Source: Nocardioides agri
GTDB taxonomy: Bacteria; Actinomycetota; Actinomycetes; Propionibacteriales; Nocardioidaceae
Assembly (NCBI RefSeq): GCF_013778305.1
Contig: NZ_JACEIC010000002.1
Coordinates: 310,001-374,000 of the forward strand
Length of the DNA: 64,000 nt
Direction of reading: 5' to 3'
Below the pieces are notes generated by a model, which was not told where the DNA came from, did no database searches, and saw only the letters and a list, made by a program, of their open reading frames with translations. Positions 15,727-23,367 of this stretch are shown one piece after another; within the stretch, counting starts at the first letter, position 1; every line of letters starts with the position of its first letter. The position numbers were made by a program, and so were the translations under genes.

Positions 15727-16692
15727 ATGCGACCACCCCGACTCCCACAGGCTCGCGGTCCCCTGACCGCTGAGCTCCTCGGCGCACTCCGCGTCGGGAC
15801 GGACTTCTCGACCGTGCTCACCACCGCGCCCACCGCTGTCGGCGACGACGCCGCGCTGGCGCTGTGGGTCCTCCACGAGCTGCACTACCGCGGCTTCGCC
15901 GGGGTCGACGACGGCCTGGAGTGGGAGCCCACGCTGCTGCAGGTGCGCGGCCTGCTGGAAGCCGACCTCGAGCGGCGGCTCCGCGGCCGCTGGACGCCGC
16001 CCCAGGGACTGTCCTTCGTCGACGACGCCCTCGAGTGGATCGACGGCCAGGACGGCGTCTCCCTCGCCCGGCACGTCCACCGCGACGCCGACCGCGACCA
16101 GGTGCTCGACCTGCTGCGGGTCCGGTCGCTCTACCACCTCAAGGAGTCCGACCCGGTCTCCTGGCTGGTGCCGCGCCTCGGCGTACCGGCCAAGGCGGCC
16201 CTGATGGAGCTGCAGTTCGACGAGTACGGCAACGGCGACCCCAACCGCCTGCACCACCACCTCTTCGCGACCGGCATGGCGGCGGCCGGGCTCGAGCCGT
16301 CCTACGACGCGCACGTCGACGTCGTCCCGCTCGAGGTCCTGGAGCAGAACAACACGCTCTCGCTGTTCGGCCTCCACCGGCGGCTGCGCGGGGCGGCCCT
16401 GGGCCACCTGGCCGCGTTCGAGGCGACCAGCTCGCTGCCGTCCCGGCGGATGGCGGAGGGCCTGAAGCGGCTCGACCTGCCCCCCGAGATCATCGCCTAC
16501 TACGCCGAGCACGTGGAGGCCGACGCCGTGCACGAGCAGCTCGCCGTGCGCACGATCGCCGCCGCCCTGCTCGACGAGGAGCCGGACCTCGAAGCCGACC
16601 TCTGGTTCGGGGCGTTCACGTGCCTCGACCTCGAGGACCGGTTCGCCCGCCGGATGCTCGACCGCTGGGGCGTCGGCGAGGTGGCGGCATGA
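15727..16692 (+). CDS. Iron-containing redox enzyme family (heme-oxygenase-like) protein
   Basis: The 321-residue, largely helical protein resembles the heme-oxygenase-like iron-containing redox family: a helix with ALWVLHELHYRGFAG, a central ALMELQFDEYGNGDPNRLHH segment, and a late YYAEHVEADAVHEQLAV helix. The repeated E, D and H residues fit a di-iron site. Members oxidise varied substrates, so the reaction is unknown. The ATG at 15727 has no good Shine-Dalgarno. A CDGSH iron-sulfur protein gene overlaps its 3' end by four bases, suggesting electron transfer between the two. Confidence 0.82.
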   Translation: MRPPRLPQARGPLTAELLGALRVGTDFSTVLTTAPTAVGDDAALALWVLHELHYRGFAGVDDGLEWEPTLLQVRGLLEADLERRLRGRWTPPQGLSFVDDALEWIDGQDGVSLARHVHRDADRDQVLDLLRVRSLYHLKESDPVSWLVPRLGVPAKAALMELQFDEYGNGDPNRLHHHLFATGMAAAGLEPSYDAHVDVVPLEVLEQNNTLSLFGLHRRLRGAALGHLAAFEATSSLPSRRMAEGLKRLDLPPEIIAYYAEHVEADAVHEQLAVRTIAAALLDEEPDLEADLWFGAFTCLDLEDRFARRMLDRWGVGEVAA

Positions 16693-16907
16693 GCGAGCCC
16701 GGTGTGGCCTTCGAGCACCCCGACGTCGTCCTGTGCCCCGGCGGGCCGATGCTGCTGCGCGGCCGGCACACCGTGGAGGACGCCGACGGCGTCCCCCACG
16801 AGACCACCCGCCCGGTCACCGCCGTCTGCCGCTGCGAGCGGTCGGCGTCCTTCCCGTGGTGCGACGGCACCCACAAGGTGCTGCCGCCGAAGCTGCGGCC
16901 CGCGTAG
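16689..16907 (+). CDS. CDGSH iron-sulfur protein
   Basis: The 72-residue protein has the diagnostic motif CRCERSASFPWCDGTH, with cluster ligands Cys47, Cys49, Cys58 and His62 (3Cys-1His 2Fe-2S site). Small stand-alone CDGSH proteins act in redox or iron-sulfur handling in the cytoplasm. Translation is coupled to the upstream heme-oxygenase-like gene through an ATGA overlap, so it is likely the redox partner of that protein. The stop is four bases from the convergent methyltransferase stop. Confidence 0.92.
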   Translation: MSEPGVAFEHPDVVLCPGGPMLLRGRHTVEDADGVPHETTRPVTAVCRCERSASFPWCDGTHKVLPPKLRPA

Positions 16908-16911
16908 GGCC

Positions 16912-17520
16912 TCAGCCGAAGTCGATCCGCGCGACCACGCCCCGGTCGAAGATGCGCACGTCGCTCGGCTCGGCGCCGGTGAGCAGGTCGACCTGCCCCA
17001 CGGTGCCGAGCTGGAGCAGGAGCGTCCCGCCGGGCAGGACGTGCCGCCACGCGATGTCGAGGCAGGCCTGGGCGACGTCCATGCCGTCGAGGCCACCGTC
17101 GATGGCCGTCACCGGGTCCTCGGGGTAGCGGCCGACGTCGGAGCGGCGCACCCAGGGCGGGTCGGCCACGACGAGCGCGAACCGCTCGTCGTCGCCGAGC
17201 ACGTCCTGCATCCGACCCTCCCGGACGTCGACCCGGTCGGAGAGCCCGGCGCCGGCGGCGTTCTGGCGGGCGTAGTCGCACGCGACCGCACAGGCGTCGA
17301 CGCAGACCAGGTGCCGGTCGGTGTCGACGACAGCGCGGAGGCCGATCTGGCCCGCGCCCGCGCACAGCTCGAGCACGGGACCGGCCGGCGCCGTGGCGAG
17401 CAGCTCGGCCGCCCAGCGGGACTGCGCGGCCGTCCAGGGGCGCGGCTCGAGCACGCGGGCGTCGTACTGGATGCGGAGGCCGTCGAAGTCGATCTCACGA
17501 GGGAGAGAGGTGACAGTCAT
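16912..17520 (-). CDS. Class I SAM-dependent methyltransferase, HemK-like
   Basis: The 202-residue product has motif I VLELCAGAGQIGLRAV, motif II VCVDACAVACDYARQNA and a DPPW motif (VVADPPWVRR), which is typical of methyltransferases acting on planar nitrogen, such as the HemK and RsmC-like groups. The substrate (protein Gln, RNA or a small molecule) is not determined. The ATG at 17520 has GGGTAC ending nine bases upstream, part of the recurrent pattern in this region. It is divergent in orientation from nothing upstream; the fabH gene lies just behind it on the same strand. Confidence 0.82.
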   Translation of the reverse strand: MTVTSLPREIDFDGLRIQYDARVLEPRPWTAAQSRWAAELLATAPAGPVLELCAGAGQIGLRAVVDTDRHLVCVDACAVACDYARQNAAGAGLSDRVDVREGRMQDVLGDDERFALVVADPPWVRRSDVGRYPEDPVTAIDGGLDGMDVAQACLDIAWRHVLPGGTLLLQLGTVGQVDLLTGAEPSDVRIFDRGVVARIDFG

Positions 17521-17529
17521 GCGCCGGAA

Positions 17530-17535
17530 GTACCC
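17530..17535 (-). promoter_or_regulatory. GGGTAC box nine bases before a start codon
   Basis: Minus-strand GGGTAC lies exactly nine bases before the ATG at 17520. Upstream, GTTG precedes it by 15 bases, close to GTTT-N15-GGGTAC. The putative -35 falls inside the end of fabH. Confidence 0.45.
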
Positions 17536-17538
17536 CCG

Positions 17539-18534
17539 TCAGGCGCGCGGCAACCTCACCACCTGACCGGCGTAGCTCAGCCCCGCGCCGAACGCGATCA
17601 GCAGCGCGATGTCGCCCGGCTTCGCCTCGCCGGAGCTCAGCATCGCGTCGATCGCCAGCGGCACGGAGGCGGCTGAGGTGTTGCCGGAGTCCTGGACGTC
17701 GCGGGCGATCGCGATGCCCTCGGGGAGCTTGAGGTTGCGCGCCAGGGTCTCGGTGATGCGCAGGTTCGCCTGGTGCGGCACGAACACGTCGAGGTCGTCG
17801 AGCGTCAGCCCCGCGCGCTCGACGGCGGTGCGGGCGACATCGGCCATCGCGAACGGCGCCCAGCGGAAGACCTGGGTGCCCTCCATCCGCACGAACAGCG
17901 GGTGCTCCGGGGAGAGCTCGTCGCAGCGCACCGACTGGGTGATGACGTGCGATTGGGAGCCGTCCGACCCCCAGGCGACCGGGCCGATGCCCGCCTCGTC
18001 CGCCGGGCCGACCACCACGGCGCCGGCACCGTCGGCGAAGATGAACGCGGTGCCCCGGTCGGTGGGGTCCATGAACGTGCTGAGCCGCTCGACGCCGACC
18101 ACGAGCACGTAGCCGGCGTTGCCGCCGCGCACCAGGTCGGAGGCCACCGACAGCGCGTGGCAGAAGCCGGCGCAGCCCGCGGAGACGTCGAACGCCGCCG
18201 CGCGCGAGCCGAGCCGGTCCGCCAGCAGCGGAGCGGCCGCCGGGGTGTGCTGCACGTGGGTCGAGGTCGCGACGATCACCGTGCCGAGGTCGCCCGCAGC
18301 GACCCCCGACGCCTTCAGCGCCCGCTCGGCGGCGATCGTGGCCATGTCGAGGAGCGACTCGCCCTCGGCGGCGTAGCGGCGGGTCCGGATGCCCGACCGG
18401 GTCTGGATCCACTCGTCGCTGGAGTCGAGGACCTCGCAGATCTCGTCGTTGGTGACGACGCGTTCGGGGCGGTGGACGCCCAGGCCGAGCATGGCGGTCG
18501 CGGCCGCGCCGGCTTGCTGGTTGATCGTGGTCAT
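17539..18534 (-). CDS. fabH: 3-oxoacyl-ACP synthase III (FabH/KAS III)
   Basis: The 331-residue protein carries the full FabH triad: Cys121 in DVSAGCAGFCHAL, His254 in VFVPHQANLRI and Asn285 in DSGNTSAASVPLAID. The N terminus GLGVHRPERVVTNDEICEVL and DEWIQTRSGI are family signatures. It condenses an acyl-CoA primer with malonyl-ACP to start fatty-acid synthesis. No fab cluster adjoins it, so it may be a stand-alone or secondary-metabolism copy. The ATG at 18534 has TAGGCT seven bases upstream and could be leaderless under the housekeeping sigma. Confidence 0.93.
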   Translation of the reverse strand: MTTINQQAGAAATAMLGLGVHRPERVVTNDEICEVLDSSDEWIQTRSGIRTRRYAAEGESLLDMATIAAERALKASGVAAGDLGTVIVATSTHVQHTPAAAPLLADRLGSRAAAFDVSAGCAGFCHALSVASDLVRGGNAGYVLVVGVERLSTFMDPTDRGTAFIFADGAGAVVVGPADEAGIGPVAWGSDGSQSHVITQSVRCDELSPEHPLFVRMEGTQVFRWAPFAMADVARTAVERAGLTLDDLDVFVPHQANLRITETLARNLKLPEGIAIARDVQDSGNTSAASVPLAIDAMLSSGEAKPGDIALLIAFGAGLSYAGQVVRLPRA

Positions 18535-18646
18535 TCCTGCAGCCTAGGACCACTCCGCGCACCGGCGTCGTCAGGCACGACGGCGACCACGCCGGCAGAC
18601 CGCCGCCCGCCACACGGCCCGTTCCCGGGCAGAGGACACTCGGATC

Positions 18647-19366
18647 ATGGCATCATCCGTCCCCATGGAGAGAGGTGCGGAGGCCGTACGGCGCGCCGTG
18701 GTCATCGAGGACGACGGCGACATCCGCCTCCTCATCACCCACGCCCTCTCCGACATCGGCCTCGAGGTGACCTCGGCCAGCACCGGCCCCGACGGGATCG
18801 CGGCGGTCGAGTCGGTCGACCCCGACGTCGTCACCCTCGATCTCGGCCTGCCGGGCATCGACGGGATCGAGGTCTGCCGCCGGATCCGCGAGAAGACCGA
18901 CGCCTACATCATCATGGTGACCGCCCGGACCGACGAGATCGACCGGCTGCTCGGCCTCGAGACCGGCGCCGACGACTTCATGTCCAAGCCCTTCAGCCCG
19001 CGCGAGCTCCAGGCCCGGGTCAACGCGATGTTCCGCCGCCCCCGGCCGGGCCTCGCCGCCAACCAGGAGGGCGACACCCTCGTCCACGGCGCGCTGCGGG
19101 TCGACCTCGGCGCCAGGCGGGCGTTCCGGGAGGACGAGGAGCTGCTGCTCACCCGCACGGAGTACGAGCTGCTCACCGCGCTGATGCGCAACCCGACCAA
19201 GGTCGCGACCCGCGAGGACCTGCTCACCGCCATCTGGGGCTCCCCGTGGGTCGGCGGCACGCACGTCGTCGAGGTGCACGTCGGCAACCTCCGGCGCAAG
19301 CTCGGCGGCCGCTACATCCGCACCGTGCGCGGCGTCGGCTACCGGCTCGAGGAGCCGGCTTCCTGA
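18647..19366 (+). CDS. OmpR/PhoB-family response regulator, orphan
   Basis: The 239-residue product has a receiver domain (about residues 16-130) with acidic pair E21-D22, phospho-acceptor Asp65 in VVTLDLGLPGIDGIEV, Thr92 and Lys114, then a winged-helix DNA-binding domain (about 145-235; LTRTEYELLTALMRNPTKVA, HVGNLRRKLG, TVRGVGYRLEE). It is a transcription factor controlled by phosphorylation. No histidine kinase gene is adjacent, so its partner must be elsewhere. An ATG at residue 7 is an alternative start. Its stop lies seven bases from the convergent glnE stop. Confidence 0.92.
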   Translation: MASSVPMERGAEAVRRAVVIEDDGDIRLLITHALSDIGLEVTSASTGPDGIAAVESVDPDVVTLDLGLPGIDGIEVCRRIREKTDAYIIMVTARTDEIDRLLGLETGADDFMSKPFSPRELQARVNAMFRRPRPGLAANQEGDTLVHGALRVDLGARRAFREDEELLLTRTEYELLTALMRNPTKVATREDLLTAIWGSPWVGGTHVVEVHVGNLRRKLGGRYIRTVRGVGYRLEEPAS

Positions 19367-19373
19367 GCCTGGG

Positions 19374-22313
19374 TCACTCCCAGAAGATCCGGTCGACCAC
19401 GCCTCGCGCCAGCCGCGTGTAGCGCAGCTGGTCGTTGACCATCGCGTCCGACGAGCCGGGCGGGTAGCCCAGCACCGCCGCGACGGCGGCGCGCACCCGG
19501 ATGTCGTGGGGCAGCTCGTCCCCCGGCTTGCCCCGCACCAGGGTCACCGCGTTGCGGACCCGGCTCACCCGGCGCCAGCTCTGCTGCAGGACGGACGCGT
19601 CGTCCTCGCTGACGAGACCCGCCTCCCGGGCGGCCTCGAGGGCATCGAGCGTCCGTGAGGTGCGCAGCGCCGGCACCTGCCCGGCGTACCGCATCTGGAG
19701 GAGCTGGACGGTCCACTCGATGTCGGCGAGGCCACCGCGGCCCAGCTTGAGGTGCAGGTGCGGGTCGGCACCCCGGGGCAGCCGCTCGGAGTCGACCCGA
19801 GCCTTGATCCGCCGCACCTCGACGACGTCGTCCGGGGTGATGCCGTCGGGCGGGTAGCGCAGCGGCTCGATGAGCGCCTCGAAGCGCTGCCGCAGGTCGA
19901 GGTCGCCGACGACCGCGTCGGCGCGCAGCAGCGCCTGCGCCTCCCAGACCACCGACCACTTCGCGTAGTAGGCGGCGTAGGAGTCCAGGGTCCGCACGAG
20001 CGGACCCTGCTTGCCCTCCGGGCGGAGGTCGGCGTCGACCTCGAGCGAGGGGTCGGGGCCGGGCAGCGCGAGCAGCCGGCGCAGCTCGTTGGCCACCGCC
20101 TGGGCGTACGACGCCGCCTCCTGCGGGTCCGCGCCGGGCTCCGGGTCGTGCACGAACATCACGTCGGCGTCGCTGCCGTAGGAGAGCTCGAAGCCGCCGT
20201 AGCGGCCCATCGCGACGATCGCCATCCGTGTCGGCGCCACATCGAGCCCGCGCTGGGTGCGCGCGACCCGCCCGGCGACCTCGAGCGTCGCCTCCAGCGT
20301 GGCGTCGGTGAGCCGGGACAGGCCGGCGCCGACGTCGGCGACGTCGATGAGGCCGAGCAGGTCGCCGGCGGCGATCCGGAGCAGCTCGCGGCGGCGTACG
20401 CCGCGGATGGCGCGGACCGCTGCCTCGGGGTCGTCGTGCCGGCGGGCGGAGGCGAGCATCTCCTCGGTGAGCGCCTCGGCGGAGAGCGGCTGCAGGTCAC
20501 CCCCGAGCATCCGGACGCCCTGGGGCTCGCGCTCCAGCAGGTCGGTCGCGTAGCGGGAGGTGGCCAGCAGCCGGGCCAGGCGCTCGGCGACCTGGCCCTC
20601 GTCGCGCAGGGTGGAGAGGTACCAGGGGGTGGCGCCGAGCGACTCGCTGAGCCGCCGGAACCCGAAGAGGCCCGCGTCGGGGTCGGGCGCATCGGCGAAC
20701 CAGCCCAGCATCACCGGCAGCAGCGTGCGCTGGATCTGGGCCGTTCGGGTCACGCCCGCGGTGAGCGCCTCGAGGTGCCGCAGCGCCGAGCGAGGGTCGA
20801 CGAAGCCGAGCGCGCCGAGCCGCTGCTCCGCGGCCTCCGGGGAGAGCCGGGCCTCGTCGCCGGAGATCCGCGCCACCGCGGTCAGCAGCGGCCGGTAGAA
20901 GAGCTTCTCGTGCAGCCGCCGGACCTCCCGGCGGTGGTGCTGCCAGGTCTTCTCGAGGATGCCGGTGGGGTCCTTGAGGTAGTTCATGCTGCGGCCGAGC
21001 CGGCGCAGGGACGCCTCGTCCTGGGGCACGACGTGCGTCCGGCGCAGCTGGTGGAGCTGGATCCGGTGCTCGAGCGTCCGCAGGAACGCGTAGGCCTCGT
21101 GCAGCGCCAGCCCGTCGTCGCGCCCGACGTAGCCCGCCTCGGTGAGCTCGGCGAGCGCGCTCAGGGTGGCGGTCGCCCGGATCCGCTCGTCGACACGGCC
21201 GTGCACGAGCTGCAGCAGCTGCACCGCGAACTCGACGTCGCGCAGGCCGCCGGCCCCGAGCTTGAGCTGCCGGTCGGCGTCGCGGGCCGGGATGTGCTCG
21301 AGGACCCGCCGCCGCATCGCCTGCGTGTCCTCGACGAAGCCGTCGCGCTCGACCGCCGACCAGACCATCGGCCGGGTCATCTCGACGAGCTGGCGACCCA
21401 GCTCGAGGTCGCCGGCCACCGGCCGGGCCTTGAGCAGCGCCTGGAACTCCCAGGTGCTCGCCCAGCGCTCGTAGTAGCTCTGGTGGCTGGCCAGGGTGCG
21501 CACCAGCGGTCCGGCCTTGCCCTCCGGCCGGAGGTTCGCGTCGACCGGCCAGATCGTGCCCTCGCCGGTGTGGTCGGAGCAGACCCGCATCAGGTGGGTG
21601 GCGAGCTGGGTGGCGGCCCGCTGGGCCGCCTGCTCGTCGGCCCCGTCGGCGGGCGCGTAGACGTAGACGACGTCGACGTCGGAGACGTAGTTGAGCTCGT
21701 GGCCGCCGCACTTGCCCATCGCCACCACGGCCAGCCGCGCGAGGTCGGCGTCCGCGCCGACCCGGCCGCGGGCGATCTCCAGGCCGGCCTCGAGCGTGCC
21801 CGCGGCGAGGTCCGAGAGCTCGGCGGCGACGTCGTCGACCCCGAGGTGGTGGGTCAGGTCGCGGGCGGCGAGGCGCAGCAGCAGCCGGCGGTACTCGACC
21901 CGCAACGCGTCGACCGCCTCGGCGTCGGGCTTGCCGGCGACCGCCGCCAGCAAGGCGTCCCGCAGCGCCCACGCCGCAGGCCGGGTGTCGCCTAGGGAAG
22001 GATCGGTGAGCTCCCGCCAGTGCTCGGGGTGCCGGACCAGGTGGTCGGCGAGCGCCTCGCTCGCGCCGAGCACGCTGAGCAGCCGCATGGCGGTGCCCTC
22101 GTCGTCGACGAGCGTCTCGAGCAGGTCCGGCCCGGCCGCGTCGCGCAGCCGGAGCAGCCCCTCGAGCGCCGCCCCGGGGTCGGCGGTGCGGCCGAGCAGG
22201 GCGAGCAGCGGCTCGGCCGCGTCACCCAGGCGAGCCAGCCCGTCGAGCGCCGCGTCGGAGTCCTGGAACCCCAGCCGCAGCAGCTCGCGCTTGCCGGTCG
22301 CCGTTCGGCTCAT
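19374..22313 (-). CDS. glnE: Bifunctional glutamine synthetase adenylyltransferase/deadenylylase
   Basis: The 979-residue protein has two GlnE nucleotidyltransferase halves, each with a GxxxLxYxSDxD core: MGKCGGHELNYVSDVDVVYV in the deadenylylating half and MGRYGGFELSYGSDADVMFV in the adenylylating half. Both halves also contain RPEGKxGPLVRTL. It attaches and removes AMP on glutamine synthetase according to nitrogen status. It ends a coupled operon downstream of glnA2, a membrane protein and an amidotransferase. The ATG at 22313 overlaps the amidotransferase stop by four bases. In Mycobacterium, glnE likewise follows glnA2. Confidence 0.97.
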   Translation of the reverse strand: MSRTATGKRELLRLGFQDSDAALDGLARLGDAAEPLLALLGRTADPGAALEGLLRLRDAAGPDLLETLVDDEGTAMRLLSVLGASEALADHLVRHPEHWRELTDPSLGDTRPAAWALRDALLAAVAGKPDAEAVDALRVEYRRLLLRLAARDLTHHLGVDDVAAELSDLAAGTLEAGLEIARGRVGADADLARLAVVAMGKCGGHELNYVSDVDVVYVYAPADGADEQAAQRAATQLATHLMRVCSDHTGEGTIWPVDANLRPEGKAGPLVRTLASHQSYYERWASTWEFQALLKARPVAGDLELGRQLVEMTRPMVWSAVERDGFVEDTQAMRRRVLEHIPARDADRQLKLGAGGLRDVEFAVQLLQLVHGRVDERIRATATLSALAELTEAGYVGRDDGLALHEAYAFLRTLEHRIQLHQLRRTHVVPQDEASLRRLGRSMNYLKDPTGILEKTWQHHRREVRRLHEKLFYRPLLTAVARISGDEARLSPEAAEQRLGALGFVDPRSALRHLEALTAGVTRTAQIQRTLLPVMLGWFADAPDPDAGLFGFRRLSESLGATPWYLSTLRDEGQVAERLARLLATSRYATDLLEREPQGVRMLGGDLQPLSAEALTEEMLASARRHDDPEAAVRAIRGVRRRELLRIAAGDLLGLIDVADVGAGLSRLTDATLEATLEVAGRVARTQRGLDVAPTRMAIVAMGRYGGFELSYGSDADVMFVHDPEPGADPQEAASYAQAVANELRRLLALPGPDPSLEVDADLRPEGKQGPLVRTLDSYAAYYAKWSVVWEAQALLRADAVVGDLDLRQRFEALIEPLRYPPDGITPDDVVEVRRIKARVDSERLPRGADPHLHLKLGRGGLADIEWTVQLLQMRYAGQVPALRTSRTLDALEAAREAGLVSEDDASVLQQSWRRVSRVRNAVTLVRGKPGDELPHDIRVRAAVAAVLGYPPGSSDAMVNDQLRYTRLARGVVDRIFWE

Positions 22314-23014
22314 CGCAGCTGCTCGACGAACCCGACCGCCAAGGGCCGCCACGCCTCGTCCAGCTCGGCCCGGGCCACGCGCACCGCGTCGAGCAGCGCG
22401 TCGGTGTCGATCCCGCGGGTCTCGTGGCTCCCCTTGTCCTCGTCGGCCCACGGCTGGAGCACCGCGTCGTCGACCTCGGGGTGCAGCTGCACGCCCCACA
22501 TCCGGGCGCCGTAGCGGACGACCTGCGCCTCGCCATGAGCCGTCTCCGCGAGGAGCGTCGCGCCCGGCGGGAGCTCGGCGACGATGTCGTCGTTCCACTG
22601 CACGCCACGTCGCGGCGTGGCGAGCGGTCCGAAGAGCGCGTCGGCCCCGGCGGCGTCGGTCCAGCCGAGGTCGAGCAGCCCGACCTGCTGGCCGCGCGGG
22701 TTGCGAGTGACGGCACCGCCGAGCGCGGCCGCGATCAGCTGGTGCCCCAGGCAGATGCCGAGGGTCGGCAGGCCGGTGGCGTGCGCGCCGCGCAGCAGCT
22801 GCTTGACGGGTCCGATCCAGTGGTGGGTCGCGTCGTCGTCGGCGCCCATCGGGCCGCCGAGCACGACGAGACCGCCGTACGACGTGGCGACCGGGAGGGC
22901 GTCACCGGCGTAGGGCCGGCAGACGTCGAGCTCGCAGCCGAGCTCCTCGAGCCAGGTGCCGAACCACGCCGGCGGGCACTGGGCGTCGTGCTCGACCACC
23001 AGGACGCGGGTCAC
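22310..23014 (-). CDS. Class I glutamine amidotransferase-like protein
   Basis: The 234-residue protein has the class I amidotransferase triad: Cys88 in LGICLGHQLIAAALGG, His178 and Glu180 in GVQLHPEVDD. The oxyanion strand VVLGGPMGADDD is also present. No synthetase domain is attached, so it resembles GMP-synthase-like stand-alone amidotransferases, whose partners are often unknown. It sits between glnA2 and glnE with four-base overlaps on both sides, which hints at a role in glutamine turnover, but the substrate is not predictable. GTG at 23014 is the only start that keeps the first strand. Confidence 0.88.
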   Translation of the reverse strand: MTRVLVVEHDAQCPPAWFGTWLEELGCELDVCRPYAGDALPVATSYGGLVVLGGPMGADDDATHHWIGPVKQLLRGAHATGLPTLGICLGHQLIAAALGGAVTRNPRGQQVGLLDLGWTDAAGADALFGPLATPRRGVQWNDDIVAELPPGATLLAETAHGEAQVVRYGARMWGVQLHPEVDDAVLQPWADEDKGSHETRGIDTDALLDAVRVARAELDEAWRPLAVGFVEQLR

Positions 23015-23367
23015 CGGGGCTCCCGCTCGGGGGCGAAGGTCACCACCAGGATCCCGACGCCGAGGACCCCGGTCAGCAGCCCGACCAGGATCGCGACCAG
23101 TGGCAGCGAGGCCAGGATCAGCACGACACCGGTGGCGATGCAGAGCTTGCGCGCGGACTCGCGTCGGCGTCGGACCGCGGCCAGCGCGGCACCCCCCACG
23201 CCGCCGAGGACGGCGGCGATCACGAGGAGGGTGACGACGTACTTCTCGAACTCGCCGAGGATCCCCGGCAGCGCGAGCAAGGCGACGGCGACGGCAAGGG
23301 CGATGTCGACGTACAGCAGCCGGGTGAGGGTCTTGCTGCGGTCGGCGGTGAGGAACTCGTCGACCAT
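23011..23367 (-). CDS. Small membrane protein in the glnA2-glnE operon
   Basis: The 118-residue product has hydrophobic helices at about residues 16-36, 43-64 and 75-107, the last long enough for two passes, and basic patches (RRRRESARK). No known domain was recognised. The ATG shares its A with the TGA stop of glnA2 and its stop overlaps the next gene by four bases, so it is firmly co-translated with nitrogen-metabolism genes. It could be a membrane regulator, but there is no direct evidence. Confidence 0.75.
   Translation of the reverse strand: MVDEFLTADRSKTLTRLLYVDIALAVAVALLALPGILGEFEKYVVTLLVIAAVLGGVGGAALAAVRRRRESARKLCIATGVVLILASLPLVAILVGLLTGVLGVGILVVTFAPEREPR

Noticed and set aside
19752..21995. 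A 747-codon open frame on the plus strand
   Set aside because: It is the antisense of glnE. The translation is rich in Arg, Gly, Val and His with no domain pattern, as expected for high-GC shadow frames.
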